This document shows positions 31,697-40,208 of a DNA stretch of 50,526 nucleotides, in pieces. Below the pieces are notes generated by a model. That model searched no databases, was not told where the DNA came from, and worked only from the letters and a program-made list of their open reading frames with translations. How positions within the stretch are numbered: the first letter of the stretch is position 1; each line of letters opens with the position of its first letter. A program made the position numbers and the translations under genes. Source of the DNA: CAZLMG01 sp964560765. Lineage in GTDB: Bacteria; Bdellovibrionota_B; Oligoflexia; Oligoflexales; CAZLMG01. Location of the stretch: contig CAZLMG010000030.1 of the NCBI GenBank assembly GCA_964560765.1, positions 1 through 50,526 of the forward strand, in the 5' to 3' direction.

Positions 31697-33253
31697 ATGC
31701 TGCACAATATGCTTCCCGTGGCGTCCTTAATAACTGCGATGGTTCTCGTGCAAGTTAGCTGCAAGGATGACAAGGGCACCGACGAAAAGTCTGCCGCTAC
31801 TGGTGCTGGGAACGGGGGTGCGGGCGGCGGTGCTTATGCAACAACTTTTGTTCCAGGTGCCATTGCCTTGACGTTTCCTAGTTCTGTGTCCAGCTCGAGT
31901 ACGAATGCTGGACTGCGCTTATTCGACGACTCGATGGGCGGCGGTGGTTCGACGGGGCTTTCTCAGCTCAAGCAGGCGATCTTTCAAGTGCAGCAGCAGA
32001 TGGCAGAAGTGAAGGGGTATTCTCTCTTCGCCGAGGCGGTCGTGACCGCAAGTTCCCAGTGTATCAAAGAGTCGTCGTCCACTGGCGCCACGTTCGTCAG
32101 CGACTGCGCTATTCCAAGCCCCTGCACGACGTTTACCAAGGCCATGGCCGCAGACGTAGCAGCCCAGTTAGGAAGCGCGAGCGAGGAAGGTGGCATGAGC
32201 CCAACGTTTTCCTCATTTCCTGTCGCAGGAGAGAGGGTGTGCTTCCATCGGCTGACGGTTTCCCGTTTGATGGGTGATCCTGAGTTTGCGCAGCGTTTTG
32301 AATTGCAGGTGGACGCCGCTGGTACCAACTCTGTGATCATGTTTTGGTCAGACGGCGGCCAAAAGGTCAAAACGATACAGAAGTTTAGTTTCGATATGTC
32401 GAGCATGGGACCAGCGCCGACGTCGTCTGCCAACGGCACCCCTAATGACAGTGGGATCAAAGTGCTGGGCGGAGCCTTGTTTACTTACGATCGTAATTTG
32501 CGCCTGTTTACGGCTTCCCGCACCTTTACCACCAGCGGTGGTGAAGGCATGAATTCTGAGTATGAGCAAACGATCACAGCTCAATCTTTGTCAAACAAAT
32601 TAGATTTGAAGGGTGTCGCCATCAAAGCCAGTTTGTCGATGAAAATGGAAGGGATGGATTGGAAGTCCGTACTTTCCGGTACGGCGGATGACGTCGGCGG
32701 TTTCGTTTCTGATGAGTCATCCTCGTCGCAAGTGGTCATCAACAGCATCACTTTGAATGGCTTTTGTGACATAGGGAAACACTACACAATCTATCCCGGC
32801 AATGCGAGCACCAGTGATATTAACCTGGATAGTTCCTGGCAGAAGGCCATGGGGGGCTTTTATTGTTCGTCGAACCCCCCGGCCTCCATGGACATCTATT
32901 TTCATGGCGTCATTCCGCCGAATCCGCAGGCCGTGAGATTCTTCATCATTCATTGGAATGCTGATTACTCGGCGATTGCCAGCGCGACAGATGGCAATTT
33001 CGCAATCGATACTTTGGACAGTACGCGAGTCACGACCTACAACTGCCGCGAAGAGGCCTTCACAGACGGTGCAACCGTAATGGAAAGGTATGGCGATGGG
33101 CGGTGCAGCGAAATCGGCGACTGGTTTGTCACGAGTTGGGATCCAAGCAATCCCTACCTTTTGGAATCTAATGGCTATGAGTTCGACGAGATTCGCGTTG
33201 ACGTTTTGGGCATCTCCGAGCAGCAATTGCTGAATACGTCCGGCTTTGGCTAG
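31697..33253 (+). CDS. Large lipoprotein of unknown function, ends at in-frame amber codon
   Basis: ATG 31697 has AAGGAAA upstream and starts a lipoprotein-like signal (LHNMLPVASLITAMVLVQVSC); 20 further codons are open upstream. The 518-residue chain has a Gly/Ala/Thr-rich linker after the Cys and then a long beta-rich body with several Cys pairs (SSQCIKESS...SDCAIPSPC, FCDIGKHY...FYCSSNPP). No family recognised. The TAG at 33251-33253 is followed in the same frame by 88 more sense codons of similar composition (33254-33520), so the true protein was probably about 607 residues. Confidence 0.65.
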   Translation: MLHNMLPVASLITAMVLVQVSCKDDKGTDEKSAATGAGNGGAGGGAYATTFVPGAIALTFPSSVSSSSTNAGLRLFDDSMGGGGSTGLSQLKQAIFQVQQQMAEVKGYSLFAEAVVTASSQCIKESSSTGATFVSDCAIPSPCTTFTKAMAADVAAQLGSASEEGGMSPTFSSFPVAGERVCFHRLTVSRLMGDPEFAQRFELQVDAAGTNSVIMFWSDGGQKVKTIQKFSFDMSSMGPAPTSSANGTPNDSGIKVLGGALFTYDRNLRLFTASRTFTTSGGEGMNSEYEQTITAQSLSNKLDLKGVAIKASLSMKMEGMDWKSVLSGTADDVGGFVSDESSSSQVVINSITLNGFCDIGKHYTIYPGNASTSDINLDSSWQKAMGGFYCSSNPPASMDIYFHGVIPPNPQAVRFFIIHWNADYSAIASATDGNFAIDTLDSTRVTTYNCREEAFTDGATVMERYGDGRCSEIGDWFVTSWDPSNPYLLESNGYEFDEIRVDVLGISEQQLLNTSGFG

Positions 33254-33520
33254 AAACCCTCGATATTTCTCGTGCGCGGCAGCAGCGCTTCGTCATTCGC
33301 AAGTGTACAGCCGTACTCGGACGAGTTTTGGAGGGCCATTGTCGGTCAGGGTTGGCCGAAGGACCCAGAAGGTACTGCTATGACAGCCGGACTGAGTTAC
33401 GAGATCGTCTATTACGGTACTGCGGACGAGGTTTCGTCAACTAAGGTTTTTGTTGAGGCTATGAACGCGGATGGTTCCACGGGATTTGTGCAGACGAGCG
33501 CCCGCGTTGAGGTCCGATAG
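33254..33520 (+). pseudogene. In-frame 3' continuation of the lipoprotein gene after TAG
   Basis: Reading straight on from the TAG, the same frame encodes 88 residues including DEFWRAIVGQGWPKDPEG, LSYEIVYYGTADEV and a final SARVEVR before TAG at 33518-33520. The only start codon near its beginning, GTG 33272, has no ribosome site. Codon choice matches the upstream part. This is best explained as the severed C-terminus of the same gene, or as a readthrough extension. Confidence 0.5.
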
Positions 33521-33651
33521 GGAGTCTCAACATAATGAAAAGGTAGATAAAAATATTTTATTTCTTATGTTTCTGTAATGGCGTCCGAAGATCTTGTTGT
33601 TTGAAGGTTTAGGCACTTCGCTGCCAGTACAACAAGAAGGTGAGGACAAAT

Positions 33652-35286
33652 ATGGTGATCAAGAAACAACGCCTGCGCCTGCACGTGGTCAGCGCTTCGA
33701 TGGCTTCTCTTGCATTGGTTGGATGCGGCAAAAAAGAAAGCGATGTGGACGCCGCGGCAGGATCGGCAGGGGGCACTCCTGGGGTACAGACTTCCGCAGA
33801 CGATAGTTTGGCTCTGACCGGCGCGCTCGTGCTGGGCTCGCCTTCGTTGCACTTGGCGGGCTCCAATAAGGGCATCCTTGCTTTCGAAGTTGTTAACGGT
33901 GAAACGTTTGGCGACCCCGTGAAAGTCGCTGTTGATGCCAAGGGCCGATTCTCGCATACGGTCTCGAAAATCAACGATAAGGAAGTATTGCTACAGGCCA
34001 TCGTCGATCGCGGCAGCATCAACGACGACGAGATCCCGAAGCTTGCCGAGTTATTCAAAGCGACGGAAGAAGAAGTCATTGGATTCCGCGATAACCATCC
34101 AGATGAGCTGATGGGCTACTTGGTAGAAGGTTTGGAGAAGCTGAAATCGGGCGGTGGTCTACAAACAATCCTAGTATCCTATGACATTTCAGAGGCGGGT
34201 AATAAGGCAGATGAAGCCCAGTCCTTTGAGTTTATCAGCATGCCAGTCGGCGACGCTGGCTTGACTCTGATGCGTAATTCTTTGCTAAAGGGAAATGTTA
34301 ACCTTGGCAATGTTAGCAAGGCTGCCGCCGCTGGTGGCGACGCACTAGGCCAACTGGATGCCAGTGCTGCATTTGACATGGCAGACGAGGATTTGAAATT
34401 CATGGCCTCGACAGACGGCGTCTTCAAGTCCATTGTTAACGATTACATGAATGATGCATGGCGGGCGGAACCGTTTTTCGTTTGGCACACCGCATCGAGC
34501 TCTGGGCATGTTTTTAATGACGTCTTTTCGAGCCCGGACATCCTGAGCTACAGCGGCATGGGATTTTACGTCGGTTCGAGATCCGACACGTCTTTTGTTT
34601 ACGAAGAATTGTGTCATCAAACCGAAAGTAGCCGAACGATTGTCGCGTTTACACCGCCATCTTCTGTCTTAGTCAAGAGCGGCGACGGCTCGACCGCGGA
34701 AGTTGATGCATTTAGCAATGCAGGAAGCGTTCAGCAGCAGATCCAGACCAATGATGGCGAAGATTTTCGTACCTGTCACGGCGGTGGCTTCTATGCCCGT
34801 GAAGACGATACGAACTCCTTTATGCTGAATTTTGGTACGGGCGGTGGCGTGCAGGGCGTGGTTGAGCCGGGGCTTTGGCGTCTGACGGTCAGCGATGCCG
34901 AAGTAGGTCGCTTTGACATGTCGACGTCTTACCCTCTCGACAGCGCAGGAAAGCCTACCGTTGCTATACCTGCGATCAAAGTCGTAAAATCTGGTGGAAG
35001 CTATACCGGCGTTGTGGCCGAAATGTACCGTTGGGATGCGGAAACGTCAGCATTTGTCCAGTTGACCGACTTGTCGGCGCTGCGCAGTATTCTTGCCGAC
35101 CTGACCTTGGGGATGCAAGGTAGCGGTGGCGACTATGGCCACGGTACACCTGTAACATGGGGTGAGGATGGGACTCTTTCGATGACATTCTCAGAACCAG
35201 TGGCAAGTTCCAGCGTTCAGGGTGCATATGTCAGCTATATGATTGGTACTTCGACGTATCGATTTGAAGTTCGCGAATCTAACTAG
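33652..35286 (+). CDS. Large lipoprotein of unknown function
   Basis: ATG 33652 has GAGG 6 bases upstream; GTG 33640 is also in frame but further from any site. The 544-residue product has a lipobox ending LALVGC. The mature protein starts with an Asp/Ala/Gly linker, then LTGALVLGSPSLHLAG and a carboxypeptidase-regulatory-like beta segment (VKVAVDAKGRFSHTVSKI). A helical middle (residues 130-290) leads to a C-terminal beta-rich half with two Cys (EELCHQTES, FRTCHGGGF) and Gly-rich turns. No catalytic motif is seen. It may be the partner of the preceding lipoprotein, since both lie in tandem, but this is inference. Confidence 0.6.
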   Translation: MVIKKQRLRLHVVSASMASLALVGCGKKESDVDAAAGSAGGTPGVQTSADDSLALTGALVLGSPSLHLAGSNKGILAFEVVNGETFGDPVKVAVDAKGRFSHTVSKINDKEVLLQAIVDRGSINDDEIPKLAELFKATEEEVIGFRDNHPDELMGYLVEGLEKLKSGGGLQTILVSYDISEAGNKADEAQSFEFISMPVGDAGLTLMRNSLLKGNVNLGNVSKAAAAGGDALGQLDASAAFDMADEDLKFMASTDGVFKSIVNDYMNDAWRAEPFFVWHTASSSGHVFNDVFSSPDILSYSGMGFYVGSRSDTSFVYEELCHQTESSRTIVAFTPPSSVLVKSGDGSTAEVDAFSNAGSVQQQIQTNDGEDFRTCHGGGFYAREDDTNSFMLNFGTGGGVQGVVEPGLWRLTVSDAEVGRFDMSTSYPLDSAGKPTVAIPAIKVVKSGGSYTGVVAEMYRWDAETSAFVQLTDLSALRSILADLTLGMQGSGGDYGHGTPVTWGEDGTLSMTFSEPVASSSVQGAYVSYMIGTSTYRFEVRESN

Positions 35287-35296
35287 CCAGCAATGC

Positions 35297-35331
35297 AGAG
35301 GGTTCTCCAGTATGCCTGCGGAGAATCCTCT
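35297..35331. terminator. 12-bp hairpin between convergent genes
   Basis: AGAGGGTTCTCC (35297-35308) pairs with GGAGAATCCTCT (35320-35331) with one G-U pair and an 11-base loop. The plus-strand tail CTCTTCGTATCC is pyrimidine-rich. It can serve both the lipoprotein gene ending at 35286 and the minus-strand gene ending at 35346. Confidence 0.55.
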
Positions 35332-35345
35332 CTCTTCGTATCCCT

Positions 35346-36521
35346 CTAGCGACTCAAAGCGCTTCGCAAAATCTGGTCGCAATTCTCGCCAAGAACCTCG
35401 TTGGCGATGAGGCACATTTTGCTGAGCTGCTGCGGCGAAGTCTTCAGCACCTGCTTGGTGTCGTAAATATAGGATGGATTTCCCAATCGCGCCTGTGGAT
35501 CGATGGCTTGGGCAAACACCAAGCGTTTGGTGAACGCCCCGTAACGGGTGCCCATATAGTAAACTTCTAACGTGGCAGCCCAGTCCTCAATGAAGTTGGT
35601 ATGAGCGTAGGGAATGATGAAATTTGTCTGGGTGCCCATAAACTGCAGCTCTGCGGTCGCCTGCTGTGAGCTCGATGTCGCTAGGGAAAATGCTGTCGCT
35701 GTCAGCCGCGGGTCTTGGCGACAAAAGGTTTTGCGCGTCGCTTTGCCCGTCAACATCACAATATTCGTTTTTCTAAATCTGGACTCGCCGGACGTGGCGT
35801 CCCAGGATTGTTGCAAAACAGATAATCGAAACGGGGTCAGATCACGGTCTGCTGTGCGATAGTTGGCGTAATCAATCGCATGAAATAGTTCGTGGAATAA
35901 CGTCGCAATGGCTTGGTCGCCCTCGTCGATCCCGACAAAACGCTCATCGGCGCTGAGTGCGGAAGTGTGGGGAACCCAGGCATCTCCGCGGCCACCCAGT
36001 GCAACCCGATTTTCATAAGCGACGTTCCAATCAAGAAAAATGACGGGCTGACCAGTTGAACCGTTGGTGCACATAAAGCCAGACGCGAAGGTGTCTGTGC
36101 GAATGAGATAGATGCCTTCAAACTTCCCCTGCAGCAAGTCCAGTCTTGGAAACTTCTGGAGCTCTTGAGCCAGGAAGCGCTTCAGCTCGGGCGGCCAAGG
36201 AGCGATTTGATACCTGAGCGGCGCGCCATTCTCGTCTGGAAAACAGTCCATGTCCTGTCGGTACGCGCTTTCTGGACTCAGTAATTGGTCGCGAAAAAAT
36301 CCATGAACGTCAGTGCTCAGTTGCTGGCCAGAGGAAGGTACACCGACGCCGGTAGGGATATCCGTCTGCTGGAGCGGCGTTTGGTTTTGATGAGAGCGAT
36401 CGACTGGAAACTGTGTGCCCGTCGCTGGCCGCTGGCGCAGTTCCGAGTGATTGCAGGCCATCGTCAGCAACAATGCAAGTGTGCAATGAAGAGTGGTCTG
36501 CAAAGGGCGGATGACATGCAT
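35346..36521 (-). CDS. Lipoprotein with HExxH zinc-metallopeptidase motif
   Basis: The 391-residue product has a lipobox ending LLTMAC (Cys23) followed by a Gln/Pro-rich linker. The core contains ATLFHELFHAIDY, with His210, Glu211 and His214 as an HExxH zinc site, preceded by FVGIDEGDQ. About 100 residues later FIEDWAATLE supplies Glu312 or Asp313 as possible third zinc ligand, which would make it a gluzincin-type fold. Cys pairs (DCF...MCT, FCRQ, MCLIANE...NCDQ) suggest disulfides in the periplasm or outside. Peptidase activity is likely but the substrate is unknown. The start ATG has GAGG at 11 bases and AGGA closer, so the precise start is not fully certain. Confidence 0.7.
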   Translation of the reverse strand: MHVIRPLQTTLHCTLALLLTMACNHSELRQRPATGTQFPVDRSHQNQTPLQQTDIPTGVGVPSSGQQLSTDVHGFFRDQLLSPESAYRQDMDCFPDENGAPLRYQIAPWPPELKRFLAQELQKFPRLDLLQGKFEGIYLIRTDTFASGFMCTNGSTGQPVIFLDWNVAYENRVALGGRGDAWVPHTSALSADERFVGIDEGDQAIATLFHELFHAIDYANYRTADRDLTPFRLSVLQQSWDATSGESRFRKTNIVMLTGKATRKTFCRQDPRLTATAFSLATSSSQQATAELQFMGTQTNFIIPYAHTNFIEDWAATLEVYYMGTRYGAFTKRLVFAQAIDPQARLGNPSYIYDTKQVLKTSPQQLSKMCLIANEVLGENCDQILRSALSR

Positions 36522-36619
36522 ATGTCCTGTTTCCTCGTCGATCTCTTGTTGCTGCGCTCTCGATCTTTTCTAGAGAGGAATGCATGCAACGTCCGTGCCT
36601 CGCCATGGCTGTGCTCTGA

Positions 36620-36925
36620 ATGGAAAAAAAGCGTTTCGTGACAGATATTTATCAGGATATTCGACGCATGCTCCGAGGCGAAGTACTGCCCATGCCGTGG
36701 TCACCGCTAAATTCGTTTCTGAACTTGGCTATGGAGCGTATGCAAAGCAAATATAGTTCCGAACGTACTTGCCACCCGCGCGGCACGTCAGACCGACTCC
36801 TGCAACCTTGCTTTGACGATTTGTCCCGCATTTGGTTAACTGAGTCGAATACGCCGCAACCAATTGAAGGCAGTGCCTCAAACGAAAGGCATGGGCATGG
36901 TTATCGATGCCTGCATGCGAACTAG
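36620..36925 (+). CDS. Doubtful ORF in the 36522-36932 intergenic region, just before wzm
   Basis: A 101-codon frame starts at ATG 36620 and ends in a TAG only 7 bases before the wzm start. The first 40 residues (MEKKRFVTDIYQDIRRML and on) look like protein, but there is no ribosome site and the second half has no structure I can interpret. The rest of the region shows no other feature; it should hold the wzm promoter. Confidence 0.25.
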   Translation: MEKKRFVTDIYQDIRRMLRGEVLPMPWSPLNSFLNLAMERMQSKYSSERTCHPRGTSDRLLQPCFDDLSRIWLTESNTPQPIEGSASNERHGHGYRCLHAN

Positions 36926-36932
36926 GTGATCC

Positions 36933-37721
36933 ATGGCTTCTCGAACAGCTGCGCTCATTCACGCTCGATATTTTGCCCGAGAGTTGATTCTCAAGGACCT
37001 AAAGTTGCGTTTTGTTGGTTCGAAGCTGGGGGCGGCCTGGCTGATTTTAGAGCCCCTCGTGCTGGTCATGTCCCTTTCTGCCGTATTTACCCTCGTGGGG
37101 CGCCTGGGCTTCATTGGCGCGAGTGAGGTGCCCTTCCCTTTGTTTTTTTATGCCGGTGTGCTGCCCTGGAGTTTCTTTGCGTCAGCTTTGGGTGCGGGCC
37201 CGAATGTGTTTCTGGCGGACGCTGCTTTTCTAAGCAAGGCGACATTTCCCAGAGAGGTGATGGTCCTGAAGTTTCTGGGCGTGGCCCTTACAGAGTTAGC
37301 GTGCTCTGCCATTGCATTCTTGCTGCTCATGGCTTGGTACGGGTATTGGCCAAATGTGGCGTGGCTTTTCTTGCCGGTTCTCATTTTGATAGCTCTGGTG
37401 CTGTGTGCGGGAGTCGTCTTTGCTCTCGGCTCTCTCAATGTGGTGATTCGCGATACGGCGACGATATCGAGGGCTTGTCTAGCCGTATTGTTTTGGTTTT
37501 CACCTGTTGTCATGACCTTTGATACGAACGGTCCCCTGCGGGTTATGTATTACCTCAATCCCATGGCTGGACTCATCGATGGTGGCCGCGCCATCTTGCT
37601 GCACGGCCGCATGCCTGATTGGGTTCATGTTTGGCCAAGCGCTCTGATCAGTACGATGATTTTTTCAATTGGTTACTGGATTTTTCGCAAGACTGAGCCG
37701 GGGTTCGTCGATGTCCTCTGA
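36933..37721 (+). CDS. wzm: ABC-2 type polysaccharide export permease (Wzm/KpsM-like)
   Basis: The 262-residue product has six hydrophobic segments and the family opening ARYFARELILKDLKLRFVGSKLGAAWLILEPLVLV, where the RF-xSxLG-x-xWxxLxP block is diagnostic of O-antigen and capsule export permeases. AGVLPWSFFASAL and YLNPMAGLIDGGR are also conserved family blocks. AGGTGAT precedes the ATG. With the overlapping ATPase gene it forms the inner-membrane exporter that moves a lipid-linked polysaccharide or teichoic-like chain to the periplasm. Downstream WecB and a double glycosyltransferase support a surface-polysaccharide role. Confidence 0.85.
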   Translation: MASRTAALIHARYFARELILKDLKLRFVGSKLGAAWLILEPLVLVMSLSAVFTLVGRLGFIGASEVPFPLFFYAGVLPWSFFASALGAGPNVFLADAAFLSKATFPREVMVLKFLGVALTELACSAIAFLLLMAWYGYWPNVAWLFLPVLILIALVLCAGVVFALGSLNVVIRDTATISRACLAVLFWFSPVVMTFDTNGPLRVMYYLNPMAGLIDGGRAILLHGRMPDWVHVWPSALISTMIFSIGYWIFRKTEPGFVDVL

Positions 37722-38985
37722 AGCCATCACGTTTCGCAATGTGACCAAGTCCTATGATTTGTCCAAGGGCGTTTTTGCGGTCCGCAAAACCCTTGAACGG
37801 TGGAAAAACGGACAGTTTTTCGCCGGGAATCTGGCGGAGCCGATAAGCTTTGCGGCGCTGCGCGACGTTTCGTTTTCCATAATGGCAGGCGAGCGAGTTG
37901 GCGTGATTGGTGCTAATGGTGCTGGCAAGAGTACAACCCTGAAACTTATCAATCGGGTCACGCGCCCCACGTCCGGTCAGGTCGAAGTTCGTGGCTCGAC
38001 GGGGGGGCTCATTGAACTGGGCGCCGGGTTCAATCCTGAATTGACCGGACGTGACAACATCTATTTAAATTCGGCGATCTATGGATGGTCAAGTAAGCAG
38101 ACGTCGGGAGTCGTTGGGCAGATTGCGAGTCTTGCGGAGCTGACGGATTTCTTGGATGTACCGGTGAAGAAGTACTCATCTGGGATGCGCGTGCGCCTAG
38201 CGTTTGCTGTTGCTGTCGCGCATTCTCCAGATATCGTTCTCTTGGACGAAGTCTTGGCTGTCGGAGATTTGCGCTTTCGGGAGAAGTGCCTTGCCATCGT
38301 GAAAGATTATTTACAAGGCAAGACAGTCGTTTTCGTGAGTCACAGCTTTCGCGAGATAGAGCAAGTTTGCGATCGCGTACTGGTGTTTAATCATGGAGCG
38401 TTGGCGTTTGATGGTGACCTCATCAGTGGTGAAGAGGCCTACATGAACATTGTGCAAGGAGGAGTGACAGGGCAACCGGAGCGCATTGTGCCGGTCAACT
38501 TGCGGCGCGGTGTGAGTGAGATACCTCCAGCGAAAGTTGCCCGAATGCATTTAGAGAGCCTATCCAATTCGCCAGAAGATAATCGTTTTGCAAAAGGCGA
38601 GGACATTCAGGTTAACATCGAAGTTTCGGCGGCACGCGCCATCGCCCAGGGATGCGCCGGGCGGGTGCACATCGTTGTCAAGCAGGCCTTGCTTGGAACT
38701 TTGACGGAGACCATCAGCGGTACAGTTGTATCGCTCACTTGGGGTGGGGAAGCGACTCAGACTCTCTCGGTGTCGTTTCGCACCGACTGCTTGCGCCCGG
38801 CGACCTACCAATTGGAGTCCTGGGTTGAGCTAGACGGTCAATCGGAACTTGCTCAACGGCAAATTCTCGCTACGACATTCTCTATCAAGGAGTCGGCGAA
38901 GACAGGGGATGTAAACCTTGGGGTCGTTGATCTCGGGTTTCAGCCAGTTGTAACCCAGGGAGTGCCGACCGCAGCACCTTCATGA
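37711..38985 (+). CDS. wzt: ABC exporter ATPase with C-terminal glycan-binding domain (Wzt-like)
   Basis: ATG 37711 starts within the last codons of wzm (11-base overlap), so the two are coupled. The 424-residue product has Walker A GANGAGKST (67-75), signature SSGMR (156-160), Walker B IVLLDE (175-180) and the switch His in FVSHSF. The elongated front (residues 10-45) and E-x-G-x-GFNPE-x-TGRDN loop are typical of O-antigen and teichoic acid ATPases. Residues about 255-410 form an extra beta-sandwich domain (…IQVNIEVSAARAI…TYQLESWVEL) as in Wzt, which in E. coli O9a recognises the capped polysaccharide end. Its last 101 bases overlap the 3' end of the convergent wecB. Confidence 0.85.
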   Translation: MSSEAITFRNVTKSYDLSKGVFAVRKTLERWKNGQFFAGNLAEPISFAALRDVSFSIMAGERVGVIGANGAGKSTTLKLINRVTRPTSGQVEVRGSTGGLIELGAGFNPELTGRDNIYLNSAIYGWSSKQTSGVVGQIASLAELTDFLDVPVKKYSSGMRVRLAFAVAVAHSPDIVLLDEVLAVGDLRFREKCLAIVKDYLQGKTVVFVSHSFREIEQVCDRVLVFNHGALAFDGDLISGEEAYMNIVQGGVTGQPERIVPVNLRRGVSEIPPAKVARMHLESLSNSPEDNRFAKGEDIQVNIEVSAARAIAQGCAGRVHIVVKQALLGTLTETISGTVVSLTWGGEATQTLSVSFRTDCLRPATYQLESWVELDGQSELAQRQILATTFSIKESAKTGDVNLGVVDLGFQPVVTQGVPTAAPS

Positions 38986-40054
38986 TTCGTTCTGCAGCAT
39001 GGCCATCTCCATATGGATTGGGAATCTGGTGCCGCTGCCGAGCTTGCAAATGTTTCTGTGCCCATGCGACGACTGACTCGCCGTCCTGTCCGACGAGTGT
39101 GGCACAGCCAGCTTCGATACCCTCAGGTCGTTCAGTCGTATCGCGGAAGACCAGAATGGGCACGCCTAAGCTAGGCGCCTCTTCCTGAACTCCTCCACTG
39201 TCCGTGATGATGAGATCCGCAGTTCCCATCGACCATACAAAATCGTGGTAGCCGAGTGGAGAGCATAGACGCACGTTAGGCGCCGATCGCAGAACTCCCA
39301 GGGCCTCCTGGACTCGAGGGTTAGGATGAACTGGCCAAACAAAGAGCGCATCTGGAAACATGCCACTCAATTGCAGAACGGCACTTGCTAGGCTGGCGAG
39401 AGGAGCTCCGAAATTTTCGCGTCGGTGTGCCGTTACCAGGACGACACGGCCGCCGCTCTCGCGCCACGCCCTGGCATCTTGCACCATTTCGGATACGGGA
39501 CGATGAGTTCGTCTCAGGGCAAAATTCAGGGCGTCAATCGAGGTATTGCCGACCACTTCAATGGCCGAGTCGGCTATACGCTCTGAAAGAAGGTGCAATC
39601 GTGCGGCCGCCGTGGGAGCAAAATGCCACCGGGCGATGCGGGAAATGAATTGCCGATTGGCTTCCTCGGGAAAGGGAGAGTCTAGGTCATAAGTTCGAAG
39701 CCCGGCTTCCACGTGCCCGACGGGAATTCTGTGACAAAAACCCCAATAACCAGCCATGGCCGCAGAGGTTGTGTCCCCTTGCACCAAGATCGCATGACAT
39801 TGAGACAGCACATTTCGATGCTCGTCTAATTGGTCAAGGATGCGGGCCGAAAGTTGCGTCAGGCTTTGTCCCGCAGTCATACTCTCTAGGATCAAATCAG
39901 GTTCCAGGTCAAAGTATTCCAGAATGGGAGACGCCAGCTGTGCGTGCTGGCCCGTGAAGATCACCAGGGGCTGCACACCAGTCTTGCGCGCGGCGTCCAC
40001 GAGGGGAGCCATCTTAATGATTTCTGGGCGTGTACCCATAACGATCGCAATCAC
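38885..40054 (-). CDS. wecB: UDP-N-acetylglucosamine 2-epimerase (non-hydrolysing)
   Basis: The product matches WecB: MGTRPEIIKMAPL, VIFTGQHAQL, VQGDTTSAAMAGYWG, GHVEAGLRTYD, PFPEEANRQFIS, VVGNTSIDAL, VTAHRREN, ITDSGGVQEEAPSLGVPILV and NPYGDGHAAERI. It interconverts UDP-GlcNAc and UDP-ManNAc in the cytoplasm, giving the ManNAc precursor for surface polysaccharide. The GTG at 40054 has AAGGA 7 bases upstream and gives a 389-residue enzyme starting MIAIVMGTRPE; ATG codons at 40069 and 40060 lie on or before that site. The C-terminal 25 residues exceed the usual end and are the part overlapping wzt on the opposite strand. Confidence 0.9.
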   Translation of the reverse strand: MIAIVMGTRPEIIKMAPLVDAARKTGVQPLVIFTGQHAQLASPILEYFDLEPDLILESMTAGQSLTQLSARILDQLDEHRNVLSQCHAILVQGDTTSAAMAGYWGFCHRIPVGHVEAGLRTYDLDSPFPEEANRQFISRIARWHFAPTAAARLHLLSERIADSAIEVVGNTSIDALNFALRRTHRPVSEMVQDARAWRESGGRVVLVTAHRRENFGAPLASLASAVLQLSGMFPDALFVWPVHPNPRVQEALGVLRSAPNVRLCSPLGYHDFVWSMGTADLIITDSGGVQEEAPSLGVPILVFRDTTERPEGIEAGCATLVGQDGESVVAWAQKHLQARQRHQIPNPYGDGHAAERIMKVLRSALPGLQLAETRDQRPQGLHPLSSPTP

Positions 40055-40208
40055 TAGCATTTCCTTCATGGGCCGCGAACAACTCTGCCAGCAAAAAACA
40101 CACTTTTATGATCGGCACTGCTGGTTGCAATATTACCTTGCTCGGTGGGTGATTTCCCCTATAAAGTGTATCAAATATCAGCAATATTTTGACCAGACGG
40201 TGAACGAT

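Noticed and set aside
8532..33520. General reassignment of TAG to an amino acid
   Set aside because: Two genes have in-frame TAG, but many clear genes (tgt fusion, cytochrome lipoprotein, caspase-like gene, 10405 gene) end normally at TAG.
39840..40208. Long N-terminal extension of the double glycosyltransferase
   Set aside because: It lies antisense to the start of wecB, has no ribosome site and no GT-like sequence; ATG 40209 is better.
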